In this document: positions 7,819-15,511 of the stretch, piece after piece
How positions within the stretch are numbered: position 1 is the stretch's first letter
How the letters are laid out: each line of letters begins with the position of its first letter
Source: Nonomuraea typhae
Lineage (GTDB): Bacteria; Actinomycetota; Actinomycetes; Streptosporangiales; Streptosporangiaceae
Direction: 5' to 3'
Assembly (NCBI RefSeq): GCF_009760925.1
Contig: NZ_VRLV01000007.1
Span: 124,001-188,000 of the forward strand
DNA: 64,000 bases
Notes under the pieces: generated by a model
Told to the model about the DNA's origin: nothing
Database searches by the model: none
Seen by the model: only the letters and a program-made list of their open reading frames with translations
Position numbers and translations under genes: made by a program

Positions 7819-10587
7819 GTGTTCGATCATGCCCCGAGCTCGGGGCTGCGCCATCCTCGCGCGGCCCTGAGCAGCGACGCCCCTGCCATCGACCTCAACG
7901 GCGCGTGGCGCTTCCGGTTCTCCCCGGACGTCCACGCGCCGCTCGACTTCGCCGACCCCTCCTACGACGACTCCGCGTGGGACACCCTGCCGGTGCCCGC
8001 GCACTGGCCGCTGCACGGGTACGGCAGGCCCGCCTACACCAACGTCTCCTATCCCTTCCCGATCGACCCGCCCCACGTGCCGGACGAGAACCCGACCGGC
8101 GACTACCGGCGCGTCTTCGAGGTTCCCGGCGGCTGGGACGACGCGGTGCTGCGCTTCGACGGCGTCGAGTCCCATGCCCGGGTCTGGCTGAACGGGCACG
8201 AGCTCGGATACACCACCGGCAGCCGCTTGGCCGCCGAGTTCACGGCCGGGCCGTACCTCGTGCCGGGGCGCAACGTGCTGGCCGTGCGCGTGCACCAGTG
8301 GTCGGCGGCCAGCTACCTGGAAGACCAGGACATGTGGTGGCTGCCCGGCATCTTCCGCGACGTCACGCTCACCCGCTCCACCGCCGACCTTTTCGTGCGC
8401 GCGGAGGCGGACGGGCGGCTGAGCTTCGCGGGCGAGGGCGTGCTCAGCCTGCCGGAGCTGGGCGTCGACGGCCTGCGGCCGCGCGTGGAGGTCACGGTGC
8501 CCGCCGAGCCGTGGAGCGCCGAGACCCCGCGGCTCTACGACGCCGTCTTCACCACCACGACCGAGACCGCGCGGCTGCGCGTCGGCTTCCGCACGGTCGC
8601 GATCGAGGACGGCGTGCTCCTGGTCAACGGCGTCCCGCTGAAGCTGCGCGGGGTCAACCGGCATGAGTTCCACCCCGACCACGGGCGGGCCGTACCGTAC
8701 GAGACCATGCGCGCGGACGTGCTGCTGATGAAACGGCACAACGTCAACGCGGTCAGGACCAGCCACTACCCGCCCCACCCCGGCTTCCTGGACCTGTGCG
8801 ACGAACTGGGCCTGTGGGTGGTCGACGAGTGCGACCTGGAGACGCACGGCTTCGGCCAGGTCGGCTGGCGGCGCAACCCCAGCGACGACCCCGCCTGGGC
8901 CGCCGCCTACGTCGAGCGCATGCGGCGCATGGTCGAGCGGGACAAGAACCACCCGTCCGTGATCATGTGGTCGCTCGGCAACGAGTCCGGGACCGGACGC
9001 AACCTCGGGCTCATGGCCGACTGGGCGCGCGAGCGTGACCCGTCCCGGCCGCTGCACTACGAGGGCGACGTGACCTGCGCGGACACGGACGTCTACAGCC
9101 TCATGTACGCCACGGTCGCGCAGGTCGAGGCCATCGGCCGCGGTACCGAGGAGCCTCTGGACGATCCCGTTCTCGACGCCCGGCGGCGGGCGATGCCGTT
9201 CGTGCACTGCGAGTACGCGCACGCCATGGGCAACGGGCCCGGCGGCCTGCTGGAGTACCAGGAGCTGTACGACGCCTACCCCCGGCTGGCCGGCGGCTTC
9301 ATCTGGGAGTGGATCGACCACGGCCTGCGTCACCCGGAGCTCGGCTACGCCTACGGCGGCGACTACGGGGAGCCGGTGCACGACTCCAACTTCGTCATCG
9401 ACGGCCTCGTCTTTCCCGACCGCACGCCTTCGCCGGGGCTGCTCGACCTCAAGGTGATCTTCGCGCCGGTCCTGATCACCTTCCCGTCACCGGGGGAGGT
9501 CGCGATCGCGAGCAGGTACGGCTTCCGCGACCTTTCCCACCTGCGGTTCGAGGCCGTCGTGGGCGGGTCCGCGACCGTCGTCGACGTTCCGGCGGAGGGC
9601 GGGACGGTCAAGCTGCCGGAGTCCGGGCCGTTCGAGGAGGAGACCTGGCTGACCGTGCGGGCGGTGCTGGCCGAGGACAGCGCGTGGGCTCCGGCGGGGC
9701 ACGAGGTGGCCTGGGGTCAGGTCTGCGTGGCGCCTTCCGGTGACGTTTCCGGCAGTTCGGAGGGGGCGGGAGCTACGGCGGACGCCTTGGGCGGTGGCGA
9801 ATTCGACGCGGTTTCCGGGCGGCTGACCCGGTTGTTCGGCGTCGAGGTCGAAGGCCCGCGGCTGGAGGTCTGGCGCGCCCCGATCGACAACGAGCGCTTC
9901 GGCGGCCTCGACTGGCACTGGCGGACCATGGGCCTGCACCGCCTGACCCACCGCGTGGACGACGTCGAACGCGCCGCCGGCCGCCTGGTCGTGCGCACGC
10001 GGGTCGCCCCGGCCGCCGCCGACCTGGCCCTGCGCACCACCTACACCTGGACCGGCGGGCCGGCCGGCCTCCAGCTCGAGGTGCACGTGATCCCGGAGGG
10101 CGACTGGCCGCACCCGATCCCGCGCCTCGGGGTGGCCATGGCGCTGCCCGGCGGCTTCGACCGGGTGACGTGGTTCGGCCGCGGCCCCGGCGAGGCGTAC
10201 CCGGACACCGGGTTCGCCGCCCGGGTCGGCACCTGGAGCGCCACGGTGGACGAGCTCCAGACGCCGTACGTCTACCCGCAGGAGAACGGCCACCGCGCCG
10301 GCGTCCGCTGGGCGGAGCTGACCGACGCCTCCGGCGAGGGGCTGCGCGTCTCGGGCGCCTTCGGCCTGACCGCCCGCCGCTGGACCACCGCCGACCTGGA
10401 GCGCGCCCGGCACCTGACCGACCTGACGCCCGGCGACCGCGTGCACCTCAACCTGGACCTGGCCCATCACGGCGTCGGCTCGGCCGCCTGCGGCCCCGGC
10501 GTGCTGCCGCGCTACGAGCTCCGGGCGCAGGAGGCCACCCTGGTGCTGCGGTTCGCTAGGGTGTCGAACCGTGACAGGAGACCTTAA
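7819..10587 (+). CDS. lacZ: Beta-galactosidase, glycoside hydrolase family 2
   Basis: Large GH2 beta-galactosidase (922 aa) hydrolysing terminal beta-galactosides. Order: N-terminal jelly-roll sugar-binding domain (about 20-200), immunoglobulin-like domain, TIM barrel starting at LRGVNRHEFHPDHG, and a C-terminal Bgal small-chain (domain 5) region beginning about residue 650. The acid/base is E389 in GNESGTG and the nucleophile is E465 in HCEYAHAMGN. The first beta-sandwich region looks complete, with a slightly shortened second sandwich. No signal peptide, so cytoplasmic. The start is set by the AAGGA box 7 nt upstream. No lactose permease or regulator sits beside it. Confidence 0.95.
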   Translation: MFDHAPSSGLRHPRAALSSDAPAIDLNGAWRFRFSPDVHAPLDFADPSYDDSAWDTLPVPAHWPLHGYGRPAYTNVSYPFPIDPPHVPDENPTGDYRRVFEVPGGWDDAVLRFDGVESHARVWLNGHELGYTTGSRLAAEFTAGPYLVPGRNVLAVRVHQWSAASYLEDQDMWWLPGIFRDVTLTRSTADLFVRAEADGRLSFAGEGVLSLPELGVDGLRPRVEVTVPAEPWSAETPRLYDAVFTTTTETARLRVGFRTVAIEDGVLLVNGVPLKLRGVNRHEFHPDHGRAVPYETMRADVLLMKRHNVNAVRTSHYPPHPGFLDLCDELGLWVVDECDLETHGFGQVGWRRNPSDDPAWAAAYVERMRRMVERDKNHPSVIMWSLGNESGTGRNLGLMADWARERDPSRPLHYEGDVTCADTDVYSLMYATVAQVEAIGRGTEEPLDDPVLDARRRAMPFVHCEYAHAMGNGPGGLLEYQELYDAYPRLAGGFIWEWIDHGLRHPELGYAYGGDYGEPVHDSNFVIDGLVFPDRTPSPGLLDLKVIFAPVLITFPSPGEVAIASRYGFRDLSHLRFEAVVGGSATVVDVPAEGGTVKLPESGPFEEETWLTVRAVLAEDSAWAPAGHEVAWGQVCVAPSGDVSGSSEGAGATADALGGGEFDAVSGRLTRLFGVEVEGPRLEVWRAPIDNERFGGLDWHWRTMGLHRLTHRVDDVERAAGRLVVRTRVAPAAADLALRTTYTWTGGPAGLQLEVHVIPEGDWPHPIPRLGVAMALPGGFDRVTWFGRGPGEAYPDTGFAARVGTWSATVDELQTPYVYPQENGHRAGVRWAELTDASGEGLRVSGAFGLTARRWTTADLERARHLTDLTPGDRVHLNLDLAHHGVGSAACGPGVLPRYELRAQEATLVLRFARVSNRDRRP
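10557..10562 (+). promoter_or_regulatory. -10 box (TAGGGT) for a near-leaderless transcript
   Basis: TAGGGT ends 8 nt before the GTG at 10571, inside the lacZ 3' end. No Shine-Dalgarno sequence precedes that GTG, consistent with leaderless translation. No clear -35 element is visible. Confidence 0.45.
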
Positions 10588-11269
10588 AGAACGCGTCCGG
10601 GAACTACGGGCCACCGGCCGGTCGCCCAAGGAGATCGCCCGGGCTCTCGGCGTCAAGCCCTCCGTGGTGGCCCCGCTGGTGCGGGAGATCGCCGCGGAGG
10701 CGGTCACCGGCGGCGGCCCCGCCCTGGTCGGCAGCTGGATCAACACCGGCTGGAGCACGGGCCTGTCGATCGACCCGTCGTACGGCTGGACGGACGAGGC
10801 GGCCGGAGAGCCGGACACCGGTGGCCTGGTCAGCGTGCTGGTGGCGCGCCGGCACGGCTACGACCGGGTCTCCGTCTGCGGCTACCTGGCCGACGTCTAC
10901 TGCCTGGGCGTGAAGGTCACCCACGGCCCGGAGATCATGGACGAGCGCGGCATGCGCCAGTTCCGCGACTTCTTCTTCAGCGACTACTCCGGCTACCAGG
11001 AGGCCCCGATCGAGCTGGCCCGCCAGATCGTCTACGGCTCCGAGGAGTACGCCAAGGGTCTCGGGTTCGAGTCGTTCGAGGACTTCGAGCTGACCAAGGG
11101 CCACCTGGGCGACCTGGAGGGGCCGACGGCGATCACCTTCGGCCGCAACGGCCGCCCGTTCTACGTCCCGAGCCCGCAGGACGACCAGAACAAGGTCCAC
11201 CGCCAGCTCCGCCGCGCGGTCGGCGACGCGTTCGACTACGTTGAGATCGACACCGAGGACGACGCATGA
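10571..11269 (+). CDS. Helix-turn-helix protein of unknown function
   Basis: A 232-aa protein whose first 50 residues form a resolvase-like helix-turn-helix (RATGRSPKEIARALGVKPSV), followed by about 180 residues I do not recognise, rich in aromatic and acidic residues (RDFFFSDYSGYQ, GFESFEDFELTKGH). The C-terminal part looks like a conserved actinobacterial domain rather than random sequence. It overlaps lacZ by 17 nt on the same strand, but has a good -10 box at 10557-10562 and no ribosome binding site, so it is probably transcribed on its own. A DNA-binding role is inferred only from the HTH. Confidence 0.8.
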   Translation: MTGDLKERVRELRATGRSPKEIARALGVKPSVVAPLVREIAAEAVTGGGPALVGSWINTGWSTGLSIDPSYGWTDEAAGEPDTGGLVSVLVARRHGYDRVSVCGYLADVYCLGVKVTHGPEIMDERGMRQFRDFFFSDYSGYQEAPIELARQIVYGSEEYAKGLGFESFEDFELTKGHLGDLEGPTAITFGRNGRPFYVPSPQDDQNKVHRQLRRAVGDAFDYVEIDTEDDA

Positions 11270-11379
11270 GCCTGACCGCTTTTGGGGACTGCGTGGTGTG
11301 AAAGTGGCCGCTGGTTTCCCATAAGCGGAGGGCGAACGCCGGTGCGGAACGACCGACTCCGGGACGCGGGTGGCGCGCG

Positions 11380-12624
11380 TTGATCGAAGCGCCGCTCACC
11401 TGGGGGCAACAGGACGTCTGGCGTGCGGTCCTGGCCGCGGAGCCGCAGGAGCAGTACCTCAACCTCGCCCGCGTGTTCGCCGGGCCGAAACGCCCGGTCA
11501 CCGTCAGGCAGGCCCGGCTCGCCCTGGACCGGCTCGTCGCCCGGCACGAGGCGCTGCGCACCCGGCTCACCGGTCCCAGGGAGGCGCCCCGGCAGCTCGT
11601 CGCCGAGACGGCCACGCCGTACCTGGAGATCGTGGAGGGGGAACGGGCTCATCGGGTCTCCGAGCGGTTGTCGGCCAAGCCGTTCGACTACTGGCGCGAG
11701 TGGCCGCTGCGGGCGGCGTTCGTGGTCGGCGACGGGTTCGTGCGGCAGGTCGTGGTGGTGCTCTGCCCCCTGGCCGCCGACGGGCTCGGCGCCGACCTGG
11801 TCGCGCGTGACCTCCGGCTGCTGCTGTCACGGGGCGAGCTGCCGCCTCTGCAGGCGGACCGGCCGCGGGACCTCGCCGGCTGGCAGGGCTCGGCCGACGG
11901 GCGCGGGCACTCCGACGAGACCGTCGCCTGGTGGCTGGCCGAGTACGCGCGCATCGACCCGTTCGAGCTGACGGCGAGCCCGCACCGGCCCCGGTACGTG
12001 GAGGCGACCATGACCTCCACGGCGCTGGCGGCGGCGGTGCGGACGGTGGCGGCGCGGCGCCGGGTCGCCTCCTCCGCGGCGCTGCTGACCGGGGCCCTGA
12101 GCCTGGTGGGGCGGCTGACCGGGCAGCGCTCCTGCGGCATGCGGGTGATCGTCGACAACCGCTTCACCGGCGGGCGGCACGACGTCGTCTCCACGCTCGC
12201 CCAGGAGGGCCTGGTGGTGCTGGAGCCCGGCACCCCCGACTTCGGCGCGCTGGCCCACCAGGGTGCGCAGGCGCTGCTGAGGGCCTGCCGGCGGGCGGAG
12301 TACAACCCGTTCGCGCTGGAGGAGGCGCTGGCCGGGTCACGGGCACGCTCGTTCGGCCGTTTCCACGACGGCCGCGCGGTCCGCCGCGATCCGCCGCCCG
12401 AGCTGGACGCGCGCCAGATCCGGCGGGCCATGGACAAGACCGACCTGGCCTGGACCGACGCCATGGACCGCAACATCTCCGACTTCCGCCTGTACGTCAG
12501 CGGGGAACCCGACCGGATGGACGTCTCGCTCCGGGCCGACACGGGGCTGCTGTCGCCGCTGGCCATCGAGGCGTACCTGCTGGACCTGGAGCGGTTGTTC
12601 GTCGAGGAATCGCTGGTCGCGTGA
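11380..12624 (+). CDS. Stand-alone condensation-domain-like protein, catalytic His motif missing
   Basis: A 414-aa protein with the fold signature of NRPS condensation domains: an LTWGQQDVWRA opening (C1-like), RLVARHEALRTRL (C2-like) and PFDYWREWPLRAAFV. At the position of the HHxxxDG catalytic motif it reads CPLAADG (about residues 128-134), so both histidines are absent. No adenylation or carrier domain is encoded nearby. It may be a catalytically dead scaffold, or an acyltransferase-like relative using other residues. The start is the TTG at 11380; the frame is open from 11302 with no ATG or GTG option. It stands alone, 110 nt after the previous gene. Confidence 0.78.
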   Translation: MIEAPLTWGQQDVWRAVLAAEPQEQYLNLARVFAGPKRPVTVRQARLALDRLVARHEALRTRLTGPREAPRQLVAETATPYLEIVEGERAHRVSERLSAKPFDYWREWPLRAAFVVGDGFVRQVVVVLCPLAADGLGADLVARDLRLLLSRGELPPLQADRPRDLAGWQGSADGRGHSDETVAWWLAEYARIDPFELTASPHRPRYVEATMTSTALAAAVRTVAARRRVASSAALLTGALSLVGRLTGQRSCGMRVIVDNRFTGGRHDVVSTLAQEGLVVLEPGTPDFGALAHQGAQALLRACRRAEYNPFALEEALAGSRARSFGRFHDGRAVRRDPPPELDARQIRRAMDKTDLAWTDAMDRNISDFRLYVSGEPDRMDVSLRADTGLLSPLAIEAYLLDLERLFVEESLVA

Positions 12625-12636
12625 GCCGGCCGGGCA

Positions 12637-12642
12637 TATGAT
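12637..12642 (+). promoter_or_regulatory. -10 box TATGAT before the alpha/beta hydrolase
   Basis: TATGAT within GGGCATATGATC, placing transcription start about 20 nt upstream of the ATG at 12670. The same 12-mer occurs upstream of tpx (52181-52192). No good -35 element is seen. Confidence 0.45.
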
Positions 12643-12669
12643 CACCGCAGTTCCCGGTCTGGAGGGCGC

Positions 12670-13476
12670 ATGGCGGACTCTCGTGAGCACACCTACCCCG
12701 GCACCCGCGGCGCCCTCACCGCCCGCGAGTGGCCGCACCCCAGCCCGCGCTATCTGGCCGTCCTCGTCCACGGGTACGGCGAGCACGCCGGACGCTACGA
12801 GCACGTCGCCGATCTCCTGGTACGGCACGGCGCCGCCGTCTACGCCGTCGACCACATGGGACACGGGAAGTCGGCGGGCGAACGCGTCCTGATCCACGAC
12901 TTCGACGAGGTCGTCACCGACGTACACCGGCTGGAGGAGCACGCGCGTGCCGCGCACCCGTGGGTGCCCGTCGTGGTGATCGGCCACTCGATGGGCGGCC
13001 TGATCGCGGCCCGCTACGCGCAGCGCTACGGCGCCGACCTGGCCGGGCTGGTGCTGTCCGGGCCCGTCATCGGGGCGTGGGACGTCATCGGGGTCCTGCT
13101 GGCCATGGACGAACTGCCCGACATCCCGATCGATCCCGCGACCCTGTCCCGCGATCCGTCCGTCGGAGCCGCCTACGCCGCCGATCCGCTCGTCTGGCAC
13201 GGGCCCTTCAAGCGGGCCACGCTGGAGGCGTTCGCGCGGGCGCTGACGCAGATCGCCGAGGGCGGTTCGCTGGGTTCGCTGCCCACGTTGTGGATCCACG
13301 GTGAGGACGACCAGCTCGTGCCGCTCAGCGGCAGCAAGGGCGGGGTCGAGGCGATCAAGGGCGACGACCTGACCGAGCGGATCTACCCCGGCGCGCGGCA
13401 CGAGGTGTTCAACGAGACCAACAAGGACGAGATCCTGGCCGGGGTCACCGCGTTCGTGGATCGCATCCTGCCGTAG
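12670..13476 (+). CDS. Alpha/beta hydrolase, monoacylglycerol-lipase-like
   Basis: Serine hydrolase of 268 aa. The oxyanion region HGYGEHAGRY (residues 34-43) is characteristic of the monoacylglycerol lipase/lysophospholipase branch, and the nucleophile elbow is GHSMGG with S107. The acid is likely D in HGEDDQLVP and the catalytic His is in GARHEVFNE. It probably hydrolyses a monoacyl lipid or small ester in the cytoplasm (no signal peptide). The start at 12670 is supported by GGAGGG just upstream and a -10 box at 12637-12642. It is a single gene. Confidence 0.92.
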   Translation: MADSREHTYPGTRGALTAREWPHPSPRYLAVLVHGYGEHAGRYEHVADLLVRHGAAVYAVDHMGHGKSAGERVLIHDFDEVVTDVHRLEEHARAAHPWVPVVVIGHSMGGLIAARYAQRYGADLAGLVLSGPVIGAWDVIGVLLAMDELPDIPIDPATLSRDPSVGAAYAADPLVWHGPFKRATLEAFARALTQIAEGGSLGSLPTLWIHGEDDQLVPLSGSKGGVEAIKGDDLTERIYPGARHEVFNETNKDEILAGVTAFVDRILP

Positions 13477-13510
13477 ATGACTTTTCGGCGCTCGGCCGGT
13501 CTACCTTCAT

Positions 13511-14167
13511 GTGAGTGTCGCCCTGCTCGAGCGAGCCGTCAGCTACACCCTCGGCAGCCTGGTGCTGGCCGAGCCGGCGGCGATGGGCAACCGGACACCC
13601 TGCGCGCAGTGGGATCTGCGCGCGTTGCTGGCGCACATGGACGACTCCTTGCTGGCCTTGGCCGAGGCCGCCGACCTGGGCCACATCGACCTGCCGGGCG
13701 GCGATGACCTGCCTGGTGACGGCGTGCTTGGTGACGGCCGGCTCGATGACGGCCTGCTTGGTGGCGGCCTGCGTGGTGACGGCCGGCTCGGTGGCGTCGG
13801 CTCGCGCCTGGGCGGCTCCGGCGGCGATCCGGTGGCGCGCCTGCGGTGGCGCGCCTGCCGCCTGATCGGCGCGTGGTCGCAGAGCGCCCGGTGCCCGATG
13901 CCGGTGGGGGTCGGGGAGGCGTGGCTGGCGCGGGAGGTGGTGGCGGGGGTGGGCGCCCTCGAGGTGGCGGTGCACGGCTGGGACGTGGCCCGCGCCTGCG
14001 GCGGTGACCGCCCGCTGCCCGATCGGCTGGCGCGCGAGCTGCTGGAACTCGCCGTGGTGTTCGTCGCCGACGACGACCGCCCGCACCGCTTCCATCCGCC
14101 GGTACGGCCGGCCTCACCTGCGACTTCGTCCGATCGTTTACTCGGCTTCCTCGGCCGGTCGCCTTGA
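13511..14167 (+). CDS. MDMPI/DinB-type (TIGR03086-like) protein with an in-frame minisatellite
   Basis: A 218-aa protein with features of the mycothiol-dependent maleylpyruvate isomerase/DinB-like family: NRTPCAQWDLRALLAHMDDS at the N-terminus and EVAVHGWDVARACG near residue 155, with the conserved His residues in AHMD and VHGWD. Between the two halves (about residues 60-100) lies an unusual Gly/Asp/Leu-rich run encoded by six 15-bp repeats, replacing the usual helical linker. Function within the family is often unknown (thiol-dependent transferase or metal-binding). It starts at GTG 13511 with no ribosome binding site. Confidence 0.8.
   Translation: MSVALLERAVSYTLGSLVLAEPAAMGNRTPCAQWDLRALLAHMDDSLLALAEAADLGHIDLPGGDDLPGDGVLGDGRLDDGLLGGGLRGDGRLGGVGSRLGGSGGDPVARLRWRACRLIGAWSQSARCPMPVGVGEAWLAREVVAGVGALEVAVHGWDVARACGGDRPLPDRLARELLELAVVFVADDDRPHRFHPPVRPASPATSSDRLLGFLGRSP
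13709..13798 (+). repeat. Six tandem 15-bp repeats inside a coding region
   Basis: Units related to CTGCTTGGTGACGGC follow head to tail, each encoding a pentapeptide of the type LPGDG, VLGDG, RLDDG, LLGGG, LRGDG, RLGGV. The 15-bp period keeps the host gene in frame. Confidence 0.85.
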
Positions 14168-14185
14168 CAAATATATTTTTCAAGG
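14162..14185 (+). promoter_or_regulatory. ArsR-type operator overlapping the -35 box
   Basis: Near-perfect 24-bp palindrome with outer arms CCTTGA and TCAAGG and an AT-rich core (AAATATATTT), one mismatched pair. It contains the -35 hexamer TTGACA (14164-14169). A 17-nt spacer leads to CACCCT (14187-14192), which would place transcription start at or next to the ATG at 14200. It is the likely autoregulatory site of the ArsR protein. Confidence 0.75.
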
Positions 14186-14199
14186 CCACCCTGTGAGGC

Positions 14200-14784
14200 A
14201 TGCACGACATCGCGGTGATCGAAGATCCGGCCGCCGCCGAGGCGTCGCTCGACCCGATGCGCACCCGGCTGCTGGCCGAACTGGCCGAGCCCGGATCGGC
14301 CACCACACTGGCCGCCAAGGTCGGGCTCGCCCGGCAGAAGGTCAACTACCACCTGAAGACGCTGGAGAAGCACGGCCTCGTCGAACTCGTCGAGGAGCGC
14401 AAGAAGGGCAACTTCACCGAACGGGTCATGCGGGCCTCCGCGGCCTCCTACGTGATCTCGCCCAGCGCGCTCAGCGCCGTCCAGCCCGACCCGGCCCACG
14501 CACCCGACCAGCTCTCGGCCCGCTGGCTGCTCGCCCTCGGCGCCCGCATGGTGCGCGAGGTCGGCGCGCTGCTCACCGGCGCCGCCAAGGCCAGGAAGCG
14601 CGTGGCCACCTTCGCCCTGGACGCGGAGGTGCGCTTCGCCTCCGCGGCCGATCGGGCCGCCTTCACCGAGGAACTCGCGCAGGCGGCAGCCGTCCTCATC
14701 GGCAAGTACCACAGTCAAGAAGGGCGCGATCACCGGCTGCTGATCGCCGTCCACCCGGCCGTCAAGGAGCCAGAGCATGGGTAA
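14200..14784 (+). CDS. ArsR-family winged-helix regulator
   Basis: A 194-aa transcription regulator. The winged HTH covers about residues 20-75: DPMRTRLLAELAEPGSATTLAAKVGLARQ runs into the recognition helix VNYHLKTLEKHGLVELVEE. There are no metal-binding cysteine pairs, so it belongs to the non-metal, ligand- or partner-responsive group that sits next to SRPBCC proteins. The remaining 110 residues are helical. It overlaps the SRPBCC gene by 8 nt. The palindrome at 14162-14185, overlapping its own -35 box, indicates autorepression of the pair. Confidence 0.93.
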   Translation: MHDIAVIEDPAAAEASLDPMRTRLLAELAEPGSATTLAAKVGLARQKVNYHLKTLEKHGLVELVEERKKGNFTERVMRASAASYVISPSALSAVQPDPAHAPDQLSARWLLALGARMVREVGALLTGAAKARKRVATFALDAEVRFASAADRAAFTEELAQAAAVLIGKYHSQEGRDHRLLIAVHPAVKEPEHG

Positions 14785-15511
14785 GGATTTCAGGATCGAG
14801 AAGGAAGCCGAGCTTCAGGCCGGCCCCGAGCAGGTCTGGGACGCCATAGCCACCGGCCCCGGGCTGAGCTCGTGGATGTTCCCCTTCGCCGTCGAACCCG
14901 GCGTGGGCGGCACCATGCGCCTCGACCTCGAGGACTACACCGAGGAATCCGCCATCACCGGCTGGGACCCGCCGCACCGCCTCGCCGTACGGGGGAGCGA
15001 GGGCGAGGACGGCACCGTCATGGCCTACGAGTACCTCATCGAAGGCCGCGACGGCGGCACCACCGTCCTGCGCTTCATCCACTCCGGCCACCTGGGCGAC
15101 GGCTGGGGCGACGAGTACCTCGCCAACCTCGGCAGCGGCTGGGACCAGTACTTCTTCACCCTCGCCCAGTACTTCCTGCACTTCCCCGGCCGCACCGCCG
15201 CCTACGTGCTGGCCGAAGGCCCCAAGGGCGTGAAGGACCCGTGGCCCAGGCTCAGCGCCGCCCTCGGCGTCCCCGCCGACGTCGCTCCGGGCGATCCGGT
15301 ACGGCTGGCGCCCACAGGAGCCGAAGGCGTGACCGACTACGTGGTCCGGGAGGGGGACGCGGGCTTCCTCCTGGGCGTGCGCTCCCCGGACGCCTTCTAC
15401 CGCTTCTACGGCAAGGGCGACGGCGTCGACCTGGCCGTCCACCTGTTCGGCGGCGACGACCCGAAGGAGGAGGCCAGGGTCTGGAAGGCGTTCCTGGAGG
15501 CGCTTTCCTAG
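14777..15511 (+). CDS. SRPBCC (AHSA1-like) domain protein
   Basis: START-like ligand-binding fold of 244 aa: an N-terminal AHSA1 module (about 1-145) recognised by FRIEKEAELQAGPEQVWDAIATGPGLSSWMFPF, followed by a second, weaker copy or extension of about 95 residues. Such proteins bind hydrophobic small molecules and are regularly encoded after ArsR regulators in actinomycetes. The start overlaps the regulator by 8 nt, so the two are co-translated. The stop shares a CTAG with the convergent anti-sigma-like gene. Confidence 0.9.
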   Translation: MGKDFRIEKEAELQAGPEQVWDAIATGPGLSSWMFPFAVEPGVGGTMRLDLEDYTEESAITGWDPPHRLAVRGSEGEDGTVMAYEYLIEGRDGGTTVLRFIHSGHLGDGWGDEYLANLGSGWDQYFFTLAQYFLHFPGRTAAYVLAEGPKGVKDPWPRLSAALGVPADVAPGDPVRLAPTGAEGVTDYVVREGDAGFLLGVRSPDAFYRFYGKGDGVDLAVHLFGGDDPKEEARVWKAFLEALS

